64,000 nucleotides of DNA, taken from NCBI GenBank assembly GCA_030267565.1, contig BRXU01000005.1:5484001-5548000 (forward strand). Direction: 5' to 3'. Positions within the stretch are counted from its first letter, which is position 1, and each line of letters starts with the position of its first letter. Below the pieces are notes generated by a model. The model did no database searches and was not told where the DNA came from. It saw only the letters and a list, made by a program, of their open reading frames with translations. The stretch is from Pleodorina starrii (lineage: Eukaryota; Chlorophyta; Chlorophyceae; Chlamydomonadales; Volvocaceae). Positions 24,658-36,819 of the stretch are shown here, one piece after another. The translations under genes and the position numbers were made by a program.

Positions 24658-24971
24658 AGCTGTCACCTCACTACATATCTTGGGGTGGCGGCCTGCCCAC
24701 TTTCCGCCTGTCCACGTCCAATCCAGACCCGTCGAACCCGTTGCATTTGCCTCTGTTCTGCAGGGCCCCGTGATCATGCGCTTGCCACAGCTGCGCTATC
24801 ACTCTGCCGGTACCTTGGAGTGATAGCGCAGCTGTGGCAGGCGCGTGATCACGGGGCCCTGCAGAACAGAGGCAAATGCAACGGGTTTGACGGGCCTGGA
24901 TTGGACATGGACAGCAGGTGGAAATAAAGTGGGACGGCCGCCACCCCAAGATATGTAGTGAGGTGACAGCT
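24658..24971. repeat. Long near-perfect inverted repeat centred at 24815
   Basis: The arms 24658-24804 and 24818-24971 are about nine-tenths identical in inverted orientation and are separated by only about 13 bases. The outer ends read AGCTGTCACCTCACTACATA and its complement. Size and structure fit a foldback MITE or a microRNA-type precursor. No flanking target duplication was obvious. Confidence 0.88.
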
Positions 24972-25180
24972 CGCGAGGTGTGACCCTCTGGCGGCGCTCT
25001 GGCAGCACGCAAACCATGCCAGGCCAGCGCTCGCCTGGATGGGAGGTTCGGCGGTGGGTTGCTGGCGGGCTATCCTGTATCACCAGAGCTTCCAACGATG
25101 CAGCATCCGCTGTTGAAGAAGCGTGAAGCCGGGGGCCGGTGGACAGCCCATGCTGTCCTGCAGCACACGTCCCGCAACAT

Positions 25181-26044
25181 GCAAACCAGCGACCACAGTT
25201 CAGCCATCCGGCCTCCGAGCTTTGGTTTGCATGCTGCAGGGGTGGATGCACGTGCAGCCAGTTGCCAGTGTGGGTTGGAGTACAGTGTGCTCACTGCTTC
25301 TCGCCCAACACCCTCTCCACTGCTGCCCTGCACACCTCCCCAGCATGAGCGGGCCAGGCAGGCCAAGGAGGACCAGCGGTGGCAGGAAGAGCAGCGGCGG
25401 CAGGAGGACGAGCGGCGGCAGGAGGAGCAGCGACTCCTGGAGGAGGAGCTGCACGAGAAGCTGCGCAAGGTCAAGCAATGGTGCCTGGAGAAGAAACAAC
25501 GTCGGGAGGATGAGCGTCGTGAGGAAGAGCAACATCGCCAGGCGGAAGGAGGGCGAGCAGTGGCAGGCGAACCAGCAACACCTGGAGGAAAAGATGTGCA
25601 TGCATGGCGGAGGCGTGGTGGCCAGGTGTTGCTGATTCACCTGCCACTGCTCGTCCTCCTTCCGCCACTCCTCTGCCTGGCAACATTGCTCTTCCTCATG
25701 ATGCTCCTTGTCCCGATGACGTTTCTTCTCCAGGCGCCGTTGCTTGTATGTCCTTGTGCAGCTTCTCGCGCAGCTTCTCCTCCAGGAGTCGCTGCTCGTC
25801 CTTGCGCCGCTCGTCTCTTGTCGGCGCTGCTCTTCTTGCCGCCACTGGTCCTCCTTGGCCTGCCTGGCTCGCGCCTGCCGGGAAAGTGTGCAGGGCAGCA
25901 GTGGAGAGGGTGTTGCGCGAGAAGCAGTGAGCACAATGTACTCCATCCAACCCACACTGGCAACTGGCTGCATGTGCATCCACCCCTGCATCATGCAAAC
26001 CAAAGCCCGACGGCCGGATGGCTGAACTGTGGTCGCTGGTTTGC
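25181..26044. repeat. Inverted repeat with ~430-base arms centred at 25612
   Basis: The left arm, about 25181-25583, matches the reverse complement of about 25620-26044 with moderate divergence and several indels. Outer ends carry GCAAACCAGCGACCACAG. Read inward, each arm encodes an Arg/Gln/Glu-rich coiled-coil fragment (motifs RARQAKED, EEQRRQE), followed by QWQ-N-QQHL. It therefore looks like an inverted duplication of a coding segment. Neither arm keeps a convincing full gene. Confidence 0.82.
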
Positions 26045-26090
26045 TCAGGGCAGCATGCAGGCGGCCGACACACACAGTTGAAGCAGAATG

Positions 26091-26216
26091 GTGTTGATGT
26101 ATATCAAGTCACAGCACCGCCATGTTACCCCTGTGTTGATGTATATCAAGTCACAGCACCGCCATGTTACCCCTGTGTTTATGTATATCAAGCCACAGCA
26201 CCGCCATGTTACCCCT
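26091..26216. repeat. 42-bp tandem triplicate
   Basis: Three head-to-tail units at 26091-26132, 26133-26174 and 26175-26216 begin GTGTTGATGTATATCAAG. The third unit differs by two or three bases. It lies between the inverted repeat ending at 26044 and the outer arm of the complex. Confidence 0.9.
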
Positions 26217-27417
26217 GCTGCATGCATGACCACCCCGTCCCCAGTCTGAAGCGCCCCACAAGCACACTTCCACCAGCAAGTGGCTCTCCCATCCTGAAAA
26301 CCAATTGTGCCTCCCCTCATCAGCCATTCCACCCATTTCCCATCAAGTATTTCCCCCGTCCCTATCAAACTAAGGGGCGCGGGACTGAACTCAACTCCCG
26401 CATCCCGGCCCACTCGTGTTGGCACCACTGCCGGGCACGCTCTCCTTACCGGCTTGTTGCATGCCACGCTCTTGCACGCCCTTGCGTACACGGCCTTGGT
26501 CTTGCACTTGGTATGGTGATTTTCTGCGCCACAACCAGGGTGTGGCCTTTGCGGGCCTGCAGGAGATGAGGGAAAAGAGGTGCAGTGGTTCAGTCCCCCA
26601 TGGTTTGGTCATTGCATTGGTGTTGTGATCCTTGCATTGGTGTTGTGAGAGGGAATGAGGGAAAAGATAAATTACGGGACGAAAAGGTGATACCCAGCAA
26701 ATCATGGAGGAGGGCAGGGAGCAGGAGATAGATGCAGTTCGTTCCTCCTGCACCCATGAAAGAAAGAACGTCGGCATGTCATGACGGATTGCTGAATTCG
26801 TTCGATTTGTGTGACAGGCGCGCTGATCTGAGCGAGGTCGAAGGCGAGGTTACGGTGTGATGTCGCATGGGTCTGTGGATCGCTGGTGCGTATCTTACTT
26901 GAGATGTGGTTGGTTTGAAAGATGCATGTGTGTAATGGTTGGAATATTTCCATTGAATAATTCCATTGGTGGTTAAGCCGCCCTTAGTTGACTGAAAACC
27001 AGAGTCTGACGTCATATTTAGCTCAATTAGCTCCGAAGCTGCCAGGGCTGCGGCCGAAGGTTTTAGAGCCTCTGAATAGAGGCCAATGCAAGTGGTCCAA
27101 GAACCACGACAGCGGCATATAGCTATGACGGATAAAAGACGTGGCCGGCCAGGGCTCAGGAATGGACGTCCAAGTTTTTGGCGTCCGCAGGCATGGATCT
27201 CCTGCCCGCGATGTATATGCGACACTGCTCCATAGTTATGACATTCCTCAAATGAGCCCGCACCACCGGATGCTAACGAACGGCAGCACCGCAGCCATGT
27301 GCCAGGTGACGGGTCCAGTGTCGCGTCGGTTGAGGAGGGCAGGGCTTCCAAACTTCCACGGTAAGGTCTTCCGCAAGCGCGGTCGACAACGCCGACCATT
27401 TGCACCCGAAAACATGT

Positions 27418-27561
27418 GCATATTTAGCTTAGTATGGGTCGAATATCACCTGCCGCTGAGGCACAGCTGCGCTCGCTCATAATGCCATGACGCCATCGCT
27501 GCACGACCTCTTCCAACGTTTCCAACATAATAAACTCCGTTATTTACTAAGCTAAATATGC
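27418..27561. repeat. Perfect 17-bp inverted repeat bounding 110 bp
   Basis: GCATATTTAGCTTAGTA at 27418-27434 is exactly complementary to 27545-27561. The enclosed 110 bases are not palindromic. It may be a MITE-like insertion, but no target duplication is visible beside the ends. Confidence 0.7.
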
Positions 27562-27581
27562 TCCTGATTTCATATAATGTT

Positions 27582-27667
27582 TTACAGCTTCAAACTCAGG
27601 ACGACTATTCCCAGTAGATGGAATTTACAGCTTCAAACTCAGGGCGAGTATTCCCAGTAGATGGAAT
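27582..27667. repeat. 43-bp tandem duplication
   Basis: Two adjacent copies beginning TTACAGCTTCAAACTCAGG differ at only a couple of positions. They lie in the AT-rich spacer. Confidence 0.85.
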
Positions 27668-28984
27668 TAAATTTGTATCGGATTTTTATGTACCACAATT
27701 CTTTATGATTTAATACGTTAACATGTGTTTATATCCAGTCGTTTCAGGGGATCGGACAGTGCACACAGTCTTCGGTTCTTGACGGTCATTTGGTTTGGTG
27801 GCCAGGAGGGTTGCAAAGATTAAATAAGGGTCAGGTACCAGTCAGGAAGATTGGATTAGAACACCGGACCTGCCCGGACTGACGACCTAAGGATTAGAAC
27901 TATGACCCTGATGAGCCCTGGCGAGCCGCTGGCTCACCGGTTTCCAACCGCCAGCCGCGCACCTAAAGCTTTAGATATGTTAATTGGATAATATTATATT
28001 TTTCCATGAGAAAGTATTACACAGAAGACGAGCCAATATGCCCAAGGCTTGCCCTTGACCGGCGAGGATTAGGATTAGGATCCGTGTAGCCGTCAGGATT
28101 AGGATTAGGACCCCACCAAAACAGGTCAGGATAAGAATTAAGACCCTGCAAGGACCGGTCAGGATTAATGGATTGCTGACCATTACCCACCCCCGGGAGT
28201 ACGGGATTACGACCTCTCCGGCCAGCCTGACCTTCGCGTAGAGTAGGCCTGGTATCGGGGTTACCCGGAAACCCATATTGCCTGGACATTGCGCCCACAA
28301 GGCCGTGCATACGCACTTCGAAGCTGGATATCCGTTGAACTCTGGTGGCGGCTCACCTTTGGTTTGCTTACCTGTGATTGGTTTATTTCTGATACGGCAT
28401 GATCTGTTGCTTGGTTCTTAAGGGCCATCTCAACGCTGTCCCAGCGTCTCGTGTCACGATTGAGTGCTCGACGCTTAGTCATAGCCTGATTCGCGACGGT
28501 GAGTACCATGTGAGGAATTAGGATCATTGGGCGAATGTAGCCTCCCATGGAACGATAAGACCCGGAAGTCGTGCGTGCACCAGGAGCCCGTTTGTAACGG
28601 AACCTTAACACATTTCGTAGTCAAACTACTGGCAGGTATATGAATTGGGCTACGGAGCAGTGGGTTTGTCAGCCTGATGGTGCTACCTGATGGCGTTCCT
28701 TTGGCGGCTGTCCGTTATTCCAGCTTTGGTGCTGCAGGCGGAATATTCCTATCTGCTGCCATTGCTTCACCATTTCTCCTTCTCTTCCTACCTTACCATC
28801 ACCATCACCCGCGGTGTGTGAAACCCAACGAATACGGGTAATATATATAATCGGGCCGTTCGGGCGTGACAATGGTGCTGCCGCACGCAGAGGACAAATG
28901 CAGCCTTTGCTTTGTTTGGCCTTATGCCCTTTAACCTCTTATCATCTTATGTCACATGCGTCGGATAGATGCGAGTTAGGTTAC

Positions 28985-29988
28985 GGCCCCGGATCGTGGC
29001 TCAGGACATGTACCGAGCAATGACACATATACACCCCTCAGGCTCAGGACATGTACCGACTATACGTTGCCGCCAGGCTCAGGACTCAGACTCAGACTCA
29101 GGCTCAGGACATGTACCGACGATACGTTGCCGCCCCAGCACAAAGCCCATATCTCAACAATGCATGATGATTCTTTTATTACTTTGTAGTGTTCAATCGT
29201 TTTGGCTAATCGCCATTCATCAGGGGAACACTGTGGGACCAAGTCCCATGCTCCGACCCAATTTCCCAGTGCAAATGGATTATTAATTTATTAATTGAGT
29301 GTCCGATCGTTCTGGCTACTCGCCACGAAGCGGTGCGCCGCGGGACCGGGAGCCACGATTCGTGGCTCGGGACGTGCATGTACCGACTCGGAACATGCAT
29401 GTCCTGAGCCACAATACGTGGCCGCCCCACCACAAGCTGGATATTAATACACATAGTGATATCCCAAAGCAAAATAAGTATTAATTGACACATTTAACGT
29501 TCGATCGTTCTGGCTACTCGCCTCGAAGCGGTACGCCGCGGGACCGGGAGCCATGATTCGTGGCTCGGGACATGTACCGACTCGGTACATGTCCCGAGCC
29601 AATGTTTACGGTTACCCCCGTGCAAGCTGCAACCGCAGTTCAAAACATTCTATAAAAGCCTGACTTAATAATGGCCGATGCGAACTGCGCGACCGTATAC
29701 CGATGAGCAATATTGTTAGGAGCTTTGAACCGCGATAATTGGTTCGGGGCACCTATTCTTAGCTATCGTCCAACGAAACAAATTTGTAAGAAAAAACCAC
29801 AACCAAGAAGTGCGTGCAAACTCGGCTGTCACACTTACGTGGCCTGTGGCTTCCAATTGTTTGTAGTACATTAGGATTTGGATTCAGATTGTCATACAGC
29901 GACCTTCCCACATAACGACTCGGTACATGTCCTGAGCCAGAGGGGTCTGTCATTGTTCGGTACATGTCCTGAGCCACGATCCGGGGCC
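28985..29988. mobile_element. ~1 kb element with ~75-bp terminal inverted repeats
   Basis: The sequence from 28985 inward (starting GGCCCCGGATCGTGGCTCAG) matches the reverse complement of the sequence ending at 29988 over about 75 bases, with a few mismatches and one short gap. The interior repeats the module GGCTCAGGACATGTACCGA in both orientations. It also holds two copies (about 29302-29370 and 29501-29567) of a block containing CGATCGTTCTGGCTACTCGC. No transposase-like open frame is present, so it would be non-autonomous. A target duplication is not evident. Confidence 0.65.
29562..29600. repeat. Perfect 39-nt palindrome
   Basis: Arm GGCTCGGGACATGTACCGA (29562-29580), one central C, then its exact complement (29582-29600). 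A related, imperfect palindrome is at about 29350-29425. Both are built from the module that also makes up the terminal repeats of the surrounding element. Confidence 0.93.
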
Positions 29989-31069
29989 GCTGCCTTACTG
30001 GCGTGTACCGCCACTGCCGGCATTTTTGGCGCAGCGCACGAAGGGAGACCACAACATGTATAAAGAAAACCCTTAAAAGCCCTAAAACAATATGTACGAT
30101 ACACATTCATATACTAGACGCACGCTCAGGGGCAGCGCAAGCGCGGACCGCAAAGAATGGTTATGGAGTAGCAAAAAGAATAATGACGCGCGGCGGATCA
30201 GAGGGTGCCTCCCCCTCTACCGCGAAATCGAAATGTCGCACGCCTCCCTGACTGTTATGAGCTTATGACCCTCCTGCGTATGACCCTCCTGCGTATGACC
30301 CTCCTGTGCGCTCGAAACGACGCGCCGCAACACGTCGCCGAACGAGTCGACCTGTCCATCCTCAGCGCGCCGCACTGGCTTCACCGGTAGGCTGCTGCCG
30401 ATGATGGAACGATTACGGATGGCCCGTGTCGCTGTGCCATGCATGCGTGGACGCTGGCCGGTCTTCTTCTGGCAGGCGATGAATCTTGCCACGAATCAAA
30501 CCTGCTCCGGACGCCGAACAGTCCAGTCCAACAGAGGTGGGTCGGGGCTGTCCTGTCGGCTCTCTCCTTCGCGGACTCCGCCTGTTGGACTGGCGGGGTC
30601 CGCGGAGGAGAGAGCCGACGCACAGCCCCGAGAGGACAGCCCCGACGCACAGCCGGCGGTGCCAGTGGGTGGGCCCAATGTGCACTCGCAATCCGCATCC
30701 GCATCCGCCTCCGCCTCCCGGACTCCTAACACACCCGAATCAGCTCTCCTGCGCCAGAGACTCCCTGTTAGCAGGTATTCGGCGGGGCATGAAGACAACC
30801 CTAATAGGCAGACCCGCAGCAATCACCGCGCGCCTGCCAAACCTGCCTACCCATATGCCCCCCCCCATCATCCACATCTTCCACATCAGTTCAACTCCGC
30901 CTGCCTGTCGCTTCCTTCCTGCCTTCTCTCCATGCCCCATTTCCTTCATCACTACCTCGCCCCTCAAGCCCCCTCAACCCCACGCCCGCCTGTCAGCGCA
31001 ACCAGCTCCTCCGCAGCCCCCCTACCTACCTCGCCCTTGCTCCCCCCCAACTCCACCATCTCATCACCA
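29989..31069. other. Spacer 3' of the peptidase gene
   Basis: Contains a 15-base tandem repeat (ATGACCCTCCTGCGT type, about 30264-30308) and a hairpin with 21-bp arms at 30555-30575 / 30599-30619. Part must be the peptidase 3' untranslated region on the minus strand. I saw no clear polyadenylation signal. The long plus-strand frames that run into 31,600 are antisense shadows of the last peptidase exon. Confidence 0.45.
30555..30619. repeat. Hairpin with 21-bp arms
   Basis: The arms at 30555-30575 and 30599-30619 pair with a single mismatch around a 23-base loop. The left arm starts GTCGGCTCTCTCC. It is downstream of the peptidase stop codon and could sit in its 3' untranslated region. Confidence 0.75.
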
Positions 31070-34000
31070 TCACCTCCCGTCGTTGACACGGGCCACCGCC
31101 GTGGCCGCGACCACGACGACGACGGGCTTCCCGGAAGCCGCGAGCCCCGGCTGCGTGGCGGACTGCTGGCCGGGCTTGGCGGCGGGCTGCAGAGCCGCCG
31201 CCACCCCCAGCTGCCGCAGCATGAACGCCACTCGCATCGCCCGCTCCGCCAACCGCCCGCTGGCGCCGCTGGCGGCGAAGTGGCCGCCCGCCTCGAGCTC
31301 CGTCAGGAGAAGCACGGGGCCGCCGCCGCCGCCAGCGGCGGCGCCGGCGGCGGCGGCGGCGCCGGCGGCTGGCGCCGCCACCGCCTTCGCCATGGCGGCC
31401 CGCAGGCGTGCCACGAACTTGGCGGGGCCCCAGTACGGCACCCGCGGGTCGTGGAGGCTGCAGGTGACGATGATTGCAGGCGTGCTGGTGGCGAGCGGCT
31501 CGACGTTGTCGTACGGCGAGTACGACAGGATGTAGTCATAGTCCTCCTGGGAGAAGGGGAAAGGGAGAGAGTGGGAAAGGGAAGAAGGAAAGGCTCGTGT
31601 TGAGGGGCGGTGGGCGCTGCGGCCGCCGTCCGGGCCCTGTGCAGGCCCCAGGGGTATGCGAGGGATGTGTCCGTGCCTCGGCCCGCTCGTGCTCCGTGCC
31701 GTGCCGTGAACAGCACGACCCCTTGCAACAGATTGCTCCCCAACAAACGCACCGCCCCGGCACGCGTGCGGCACAGCCGCACATGCGCACAATTACGGTA
31801 TGAAGAGTCGTTCGTGGCCTGCCGGCCCGCTGGCTCCAAACATAGCGCCTTTGGATTATCCGGTTCCAAGCTTCCAACCCGCCCCCCCCCCTTTGCGAAT
31901 TGCGACAACCTGCCAGCAGCTACTTCCACCACCACCACCACCACCACGCACCACACACCACCACCACCACCACCATGCATGCACGTACGAATGCACCTCC
32001 CTCCTCTCCTCCTCTCTTCCCCCCTAAATCCTAACCCGCACCAACCTGCGACGAGGCGGGGTCCCCCCACTCGGGTCGCTCCTTAATGGTGAGCGGCAGG
32101 GAGGAGTCCGTCATGGCCCCCAGCACGTCCAGGAAAGGTACGTCAAGTACGGCAGTACGGAACGTGCCGGGCGGGCAGCGCTGCAGCGTCATGCCCATCG
32201 CCAAGCCGCCTGTGTGTGTTTGTGTATGTGTATGTGTTTGCGAGATGGGCCAAAGGGCAGGGAAGCCGGGAGGTAGGGGGTTTGTTTCTCTGGGGGCAGC
32301 TCAGCAGCTTCGCGATGCTCACTACTAACCCCTCAAATACACCACTGCGAGGTGGGAGGTGGGAGGTGGAAGGTGGGAGGTTTGGATTGAATGATGGGAG
32401 CCCAAAGGGGCTCCGGCGTAGCCCACCGCCAGAAGCTACAGTACCCCGAACGGACCTCCTCCCCCAAAAAACAAAACAACTCCACGAGCATGCGTTGCCG
32501 TACGATGAGGGGCCCCCTTCCGTACTAATGGGGTCTTGCGGCGAGATGGGCGCACAAGGGCCCCACGGCCCGACCCCACGAGCGGGTCTGCCTCCTGCGA
32601 AGGCCCTCACCCCTCGGTAAACCGCCGGCAAGTAAGTTAGGGGTTTTGGCACCACCATCCCCCAAAGCGCGAGAAAGTTTCGTGGCGGCCTTGTACACGA
32701 ACCCCCAGCCAGCCAGCCAGCCAGCCACTCACCCGCGGACCGGCCCCACAGGCCCACCGCGTCCTGTCGCGTGAAGCCCTGGTCCACCAGCATGCGAACC
32801 ACCGCAGCGATGTCAACCTGAGCGAGTGAGCGAGCGAGCGAGTGAGCGATCGACCGAGCGAGCGAGTGAGCGAGCGAACGTTGAAGTGGCGCTTTTCAAG
32901 TGGCGAGTGTTGAAGTGGCGTGCGTTTAAGGATGCGTTTAAGTGGCGCGTTTCAAGTGGCGCTCGTTAAGGGGCCGCGATCACAGACAGTGAGTGGCGTG
33001 GACGACGAAGAGCTGCCTCCCGTCGGAGGACGACCGTGCAACGCGTGACGCGTGACCGACCGGTGGCGGAAGCGCCAGGAGGGAACCAGCCAGACGGCGG
33101 TGGGCAAGGGGCACTGTGTGTGGGGGGGGGTCGAAAAGGGAGGGGGAGGCTGGGCAACCGTTGTCGCCCGCCGCAGTGAGGTACGTACGCAGCTTCGGCG
33201 GCGATGCTGGCTTGCGCCCAGCCCGCTGCAGTATTTTCTTTTTACCCAGCCCGCCCCCCCCACAGGAGCGGGAGCAGGAGCAGGAGCGGGAGCAGGAGCA
33301 AGAGCAGAGGGGTCGTTCCGCTTGGGGGCTCATTGTGCAGGGCTCTTTTTCCTACCGAGTTGCCGTTTTGATAGATCCAACAGCCAATGCATCTTCCACC
33401 AACGTATTTGATCCAACAGTCACAGCAACAGATCCAGATCCAGACCCACAGATCCACAGATCCGGAATTCCGGGTTCCTGATCCTGACCTGCGTGTTGAT
33501 CTTCTTGTGTTTCTTGCCCTCCACGTGCCAGTACGACCCCAGCTCGCCGCCGCCGCGCACGTGCGCCAGTACGACAAGGCACGGCCCGTCGCCGCCGCCG
33601 TCGAGCATGGCCAGGTCGCCGGGGATGAAGTCGGGCAGGAGCTTCCTGCCGTACGCGCCGTACGCTTGCAGGATGCACGGCAGCGGGCGGCCGGTGGCGG
33701 TCGGCCAGGCGTCGGTGCGGCAGGCGACGGTGGCGGGCACGCGCGTGCCGTCGTCGGAAGTGGCCCAGAGCGTGGCGCTCATGTAGCGCCCCTCGCCGAA
33801 GTTCTCCACGCGCTCAACCTGTTTTCGATGGTTGATGGGAGGGGGCCGAGGCCCGGGGGAGGTATCCGGTTGGCTTTCCCACTTCGAAAGTCCGAATGGC
33901 TTCCTTCCCGGGCAGCTCGCTTCTGCACTGCTTCCTTTGCTTCCTTTCTGCCGTGCTTTCTTGTGTGTGTACATAATAAAAAAGAAGTTGATACGGTAGA

Positions 34001-36760
34001 CGGAAGCCAAACGGTGATGTGTGGACTGTGGAGATATGATGGCGTAGAGATACCAAGGAGTACGATTGCGCAAGGGTACGACAAGGGTATAGACCGAGGG
34101 CAGGACTGGAAGGAATTCATAGCGGGAGGGGCCGAGGGGCCGGGGTGAGGAGGGGCGGGGTGAGGACTGTTGGGCGGGGCTACTAAAGGTGCCGCCTTCA
34201 TAGCGGCGTGTCATGTGACGTTGGGGTACTGCATCAATGGCCCCGTCGTGCCGCCGTCGAGGCGTCGCCCAGTGCTCCACACTGCCACGCAGTCCTTTGT
34301 TATTTGTTTTACACTCGAGAGCAAAACTGCAAAAACCGCGGTAAAAACGTTGCTCGGCAGCAGCAACCGGGTAACCCCGCCGCAACAACGCGTCAAGCAA
34401 GCGTCAAGCAAGCGTCAAGCAAGCAAGGGCGGGCCCACCCTCTTCTTTGGCGGACGTACGGCAGCGTACCTCGCGCACGTAGGCCTGTCGCCCCGCCAGG
34501 TCGAGGTCAACGGTGGTGGTGGGCGTGGTCAGGTTGCTGTACGACAGTCGTACGTACGGCAGCGTGCCGTGCCAGCAGCCGTGGTCTAGGTGCAGGCTGG
34601 AGATGGCCTCCCCCGGGGAGTAGCTCCAGACGCAGGGCAGCAGCGGGCCGCCGGCGGGGGCGGAGGCTGGGGCGGGGGCCGCGACCTGAGCCTGTTTAGG
34701 ACACACATCGAGCCAACCAGGATACGGTACGCGGTGGCGGCGCAAAACCACGGGGTTCAGGGAAAAAAAGCCCGGAGGAGCGGGGTTCAGGGAAAAAAAG
34801 CCCGGAGGAGCGCGGGAGGGTTTGAGACCGGGAAACGGAGTACGGAACACATGCGACGACACAGGGGTTGCGGGGAAGCAGGGGTGCGGTGGGTCCCCGC
34901 TTCCCCGGAGAGAGAGAGAGGGCGGCCTTGGGGAGGGGGCCGGGGCGGGGCGGGGTCGAGCGGAGCCGTGCTCCGCGGGCTGGATGGACGTGTGCGTGTG
35001 TGTGTGCGGTGTGTGAGTTCGTGTGTTCGTGTGTCGGGAGGGGGTTGAGCCCTCCCACCGTTCGTGCGGTATGTGTGTTCATGCATGTGCCGGGAAGGGG
35101 GGGGAGGGTGTTGAGCGCTCCCAACGAACGGCGATGAAACGTAGCCGCTTGCGACGGTGCAACCAGATCAGACACCGGGATCCGGTGCCTGGACGAGCAG
35201 CTGGAAGCCACCCTGCCGCGACCCCCGTCATCATCATCAGCATCAGTAGCGGCAGCCGCAGCGGCAGCAGCCGCAGGGTCCTCAGTCTGCATGAGCCGCC
35301 ACGAGACGCGCAAAGCAACAACGCCCCTGAGCCCCACAGCCCCACGGGGCCCCGGTACGACGGCACCCTGGCCCCCGAGAAGTTGAGAGCAGGTGCATGT
35401 GTGCATGGGCCGCCAACGTACCGTACCTTGCCGCTTGGAGGCGCCGCCGCCGCCGCCACCGCCCTTGCATGCACGCCCTCCGGCTGCTGCTGTTGATAAT
35501 GATTCTGCTGATGCTGCTCCGCCGCCGCCGCCAGCTGCACCTCCTCCTCATCCACCGACTCGTCGTCGTCGTCGTCGCCATCATCGTCGTCGTCGTCGTC
35601 ATCGGCAACGTCGCCTTTTTGATCGGCAGGCGGCAACGGCGACGGCGGCCGCACCGCCGCCGCCTTCCGTGTGCTTCGGCGCTGCCGGCGGCGCTGCGCG
35701 CGGTCCGCTACACGAGCCGTCACTGCCTGTTTTGCGGATGAGATGTCGTACACCTGTACGGTGGCCTTCATGTCCTCCAACATGTGTACGACAAGGTACC
35801 GCCCCGCCTTGCCGGCGGCGCCGTTGGCTGCGGTGGCGGCGGCGCCGCCGTTGGCGTGGGAGCCGTTGCCGTGCAACGCGCTGTTGGCAGCGCCGTTGGC
35901 GGCGCCGTTCACGGCGGCGGCGCCGGCGCTGCCGCAATCGCCTCGTACGGCAATGTCAACGACTTGGCGGCCGCGCTGCCCTGGAACCAGGACCTGTGGT
36001 GGTTGTTTGGTTTGTTGGTTGGTTGGTTAGTTGATTGGGACTTTATTTAGCGTGTGGCAGCTGGGACAGTTGATCACAATGCACATCAACAGATATAAAA
36101 AATGATGGATGCCATATTACCTGGAGTAGAAGGGAGCGATATGATGCGGTATGAAATGTCCAAAGCGGTGGCCTAGACTAGGAAGCATGAAAGTGTGACG
36201 ACGACGACGACCAGGAGGAGGTGACGAGGACGAGGAGGTGGTCAGGAGGAGCGAGGTGACACGACTGAACGCATACGGATAACCTGTTGCCTCAAGAGGG
36301 ACTTAAGACGTACGGATTGTCGTACTGCACCTCCCTTGACCAATGCATCTTGACCTCCCTCGACCAAAGGAGCAAACGCCGCAGCAACTCAGGCTTTAGG
36401 GCATTCGCGCCCGATTCTGTGACCCGCGCGCCAGTTCAGCCAACCCTCATCGCAACAGTACGACGGTCGCTGTCCTTCCTTGCAGCTTCACCGTAATGTG
36501 AAACACCGCCGCCCCGTACGACTAAGCTTACCGTACGGCGCTTCAGGTCGCCGCCCGTCACCGCGCACACGCAGCCATCGGGGTACTTGTCGCTGTCCAA
36601 CAGTACGGCAAACGTTTCCTTGCCGTTCCCGTCGCCGTACAAGTGGTCGGCGCGCAGTACGTCGCATGCGTCGCTCTCGGGCGCCACGACGACCCACGGG
36701 TCCCTGCCGTGCAGTTTGACGCCGGCTGGCACGCCGCGGCTGGGCTGCTTCGCCGGCGCC

Positions 36761-36819
<59 letters not shown>

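Larger units (their letters stand above)
23625..26530. repeat. Nested inverted-repeat complex (candidate long-hairpin locus)
   Basis: The outer arms, about 23625-23795 and 26360-26530, are inverted copies of each other; the left has one ~23-base insertion. Between them sit three further inverted repeats, centred near 23987, 24815 and 25612, plus a direct repeat and a 42-bp triplicate. In the arms centred at 25612, and in the minus strand at 24180-24400, the sequence reads as fragments of Arg/Glu/Gln/Lys-rich coiled coil. This suggests the arms derive from copies of one protein-coding source. No intact transposase or long uninterrupted gene was seen. Confidence 0.75.
26531..28984. other. Gene-poor, AT-richer spacer with degenerate repeats
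   Basis: No supported gene. The stretch becomes clearly more AT-rich after about 27,400. It contains a perfect 17-bp inverted repeat (27418-27434 / 27545-27561), a 43-bp tandem duplication (27582-27667), and irregular GGATTA/TTAGGA repeats at about 27,890-28,180. The frames on both strands are short and show no family motifs. Confidence 0.5.

Noticed and set aside
30401..31603. 400-codon and 349-codon plus-strand frames
   Set aside because: They overlap the last exon of the peptidase in antisense and start in repeat sequence. The minus-strand frame carries the catalytic Asp and His.
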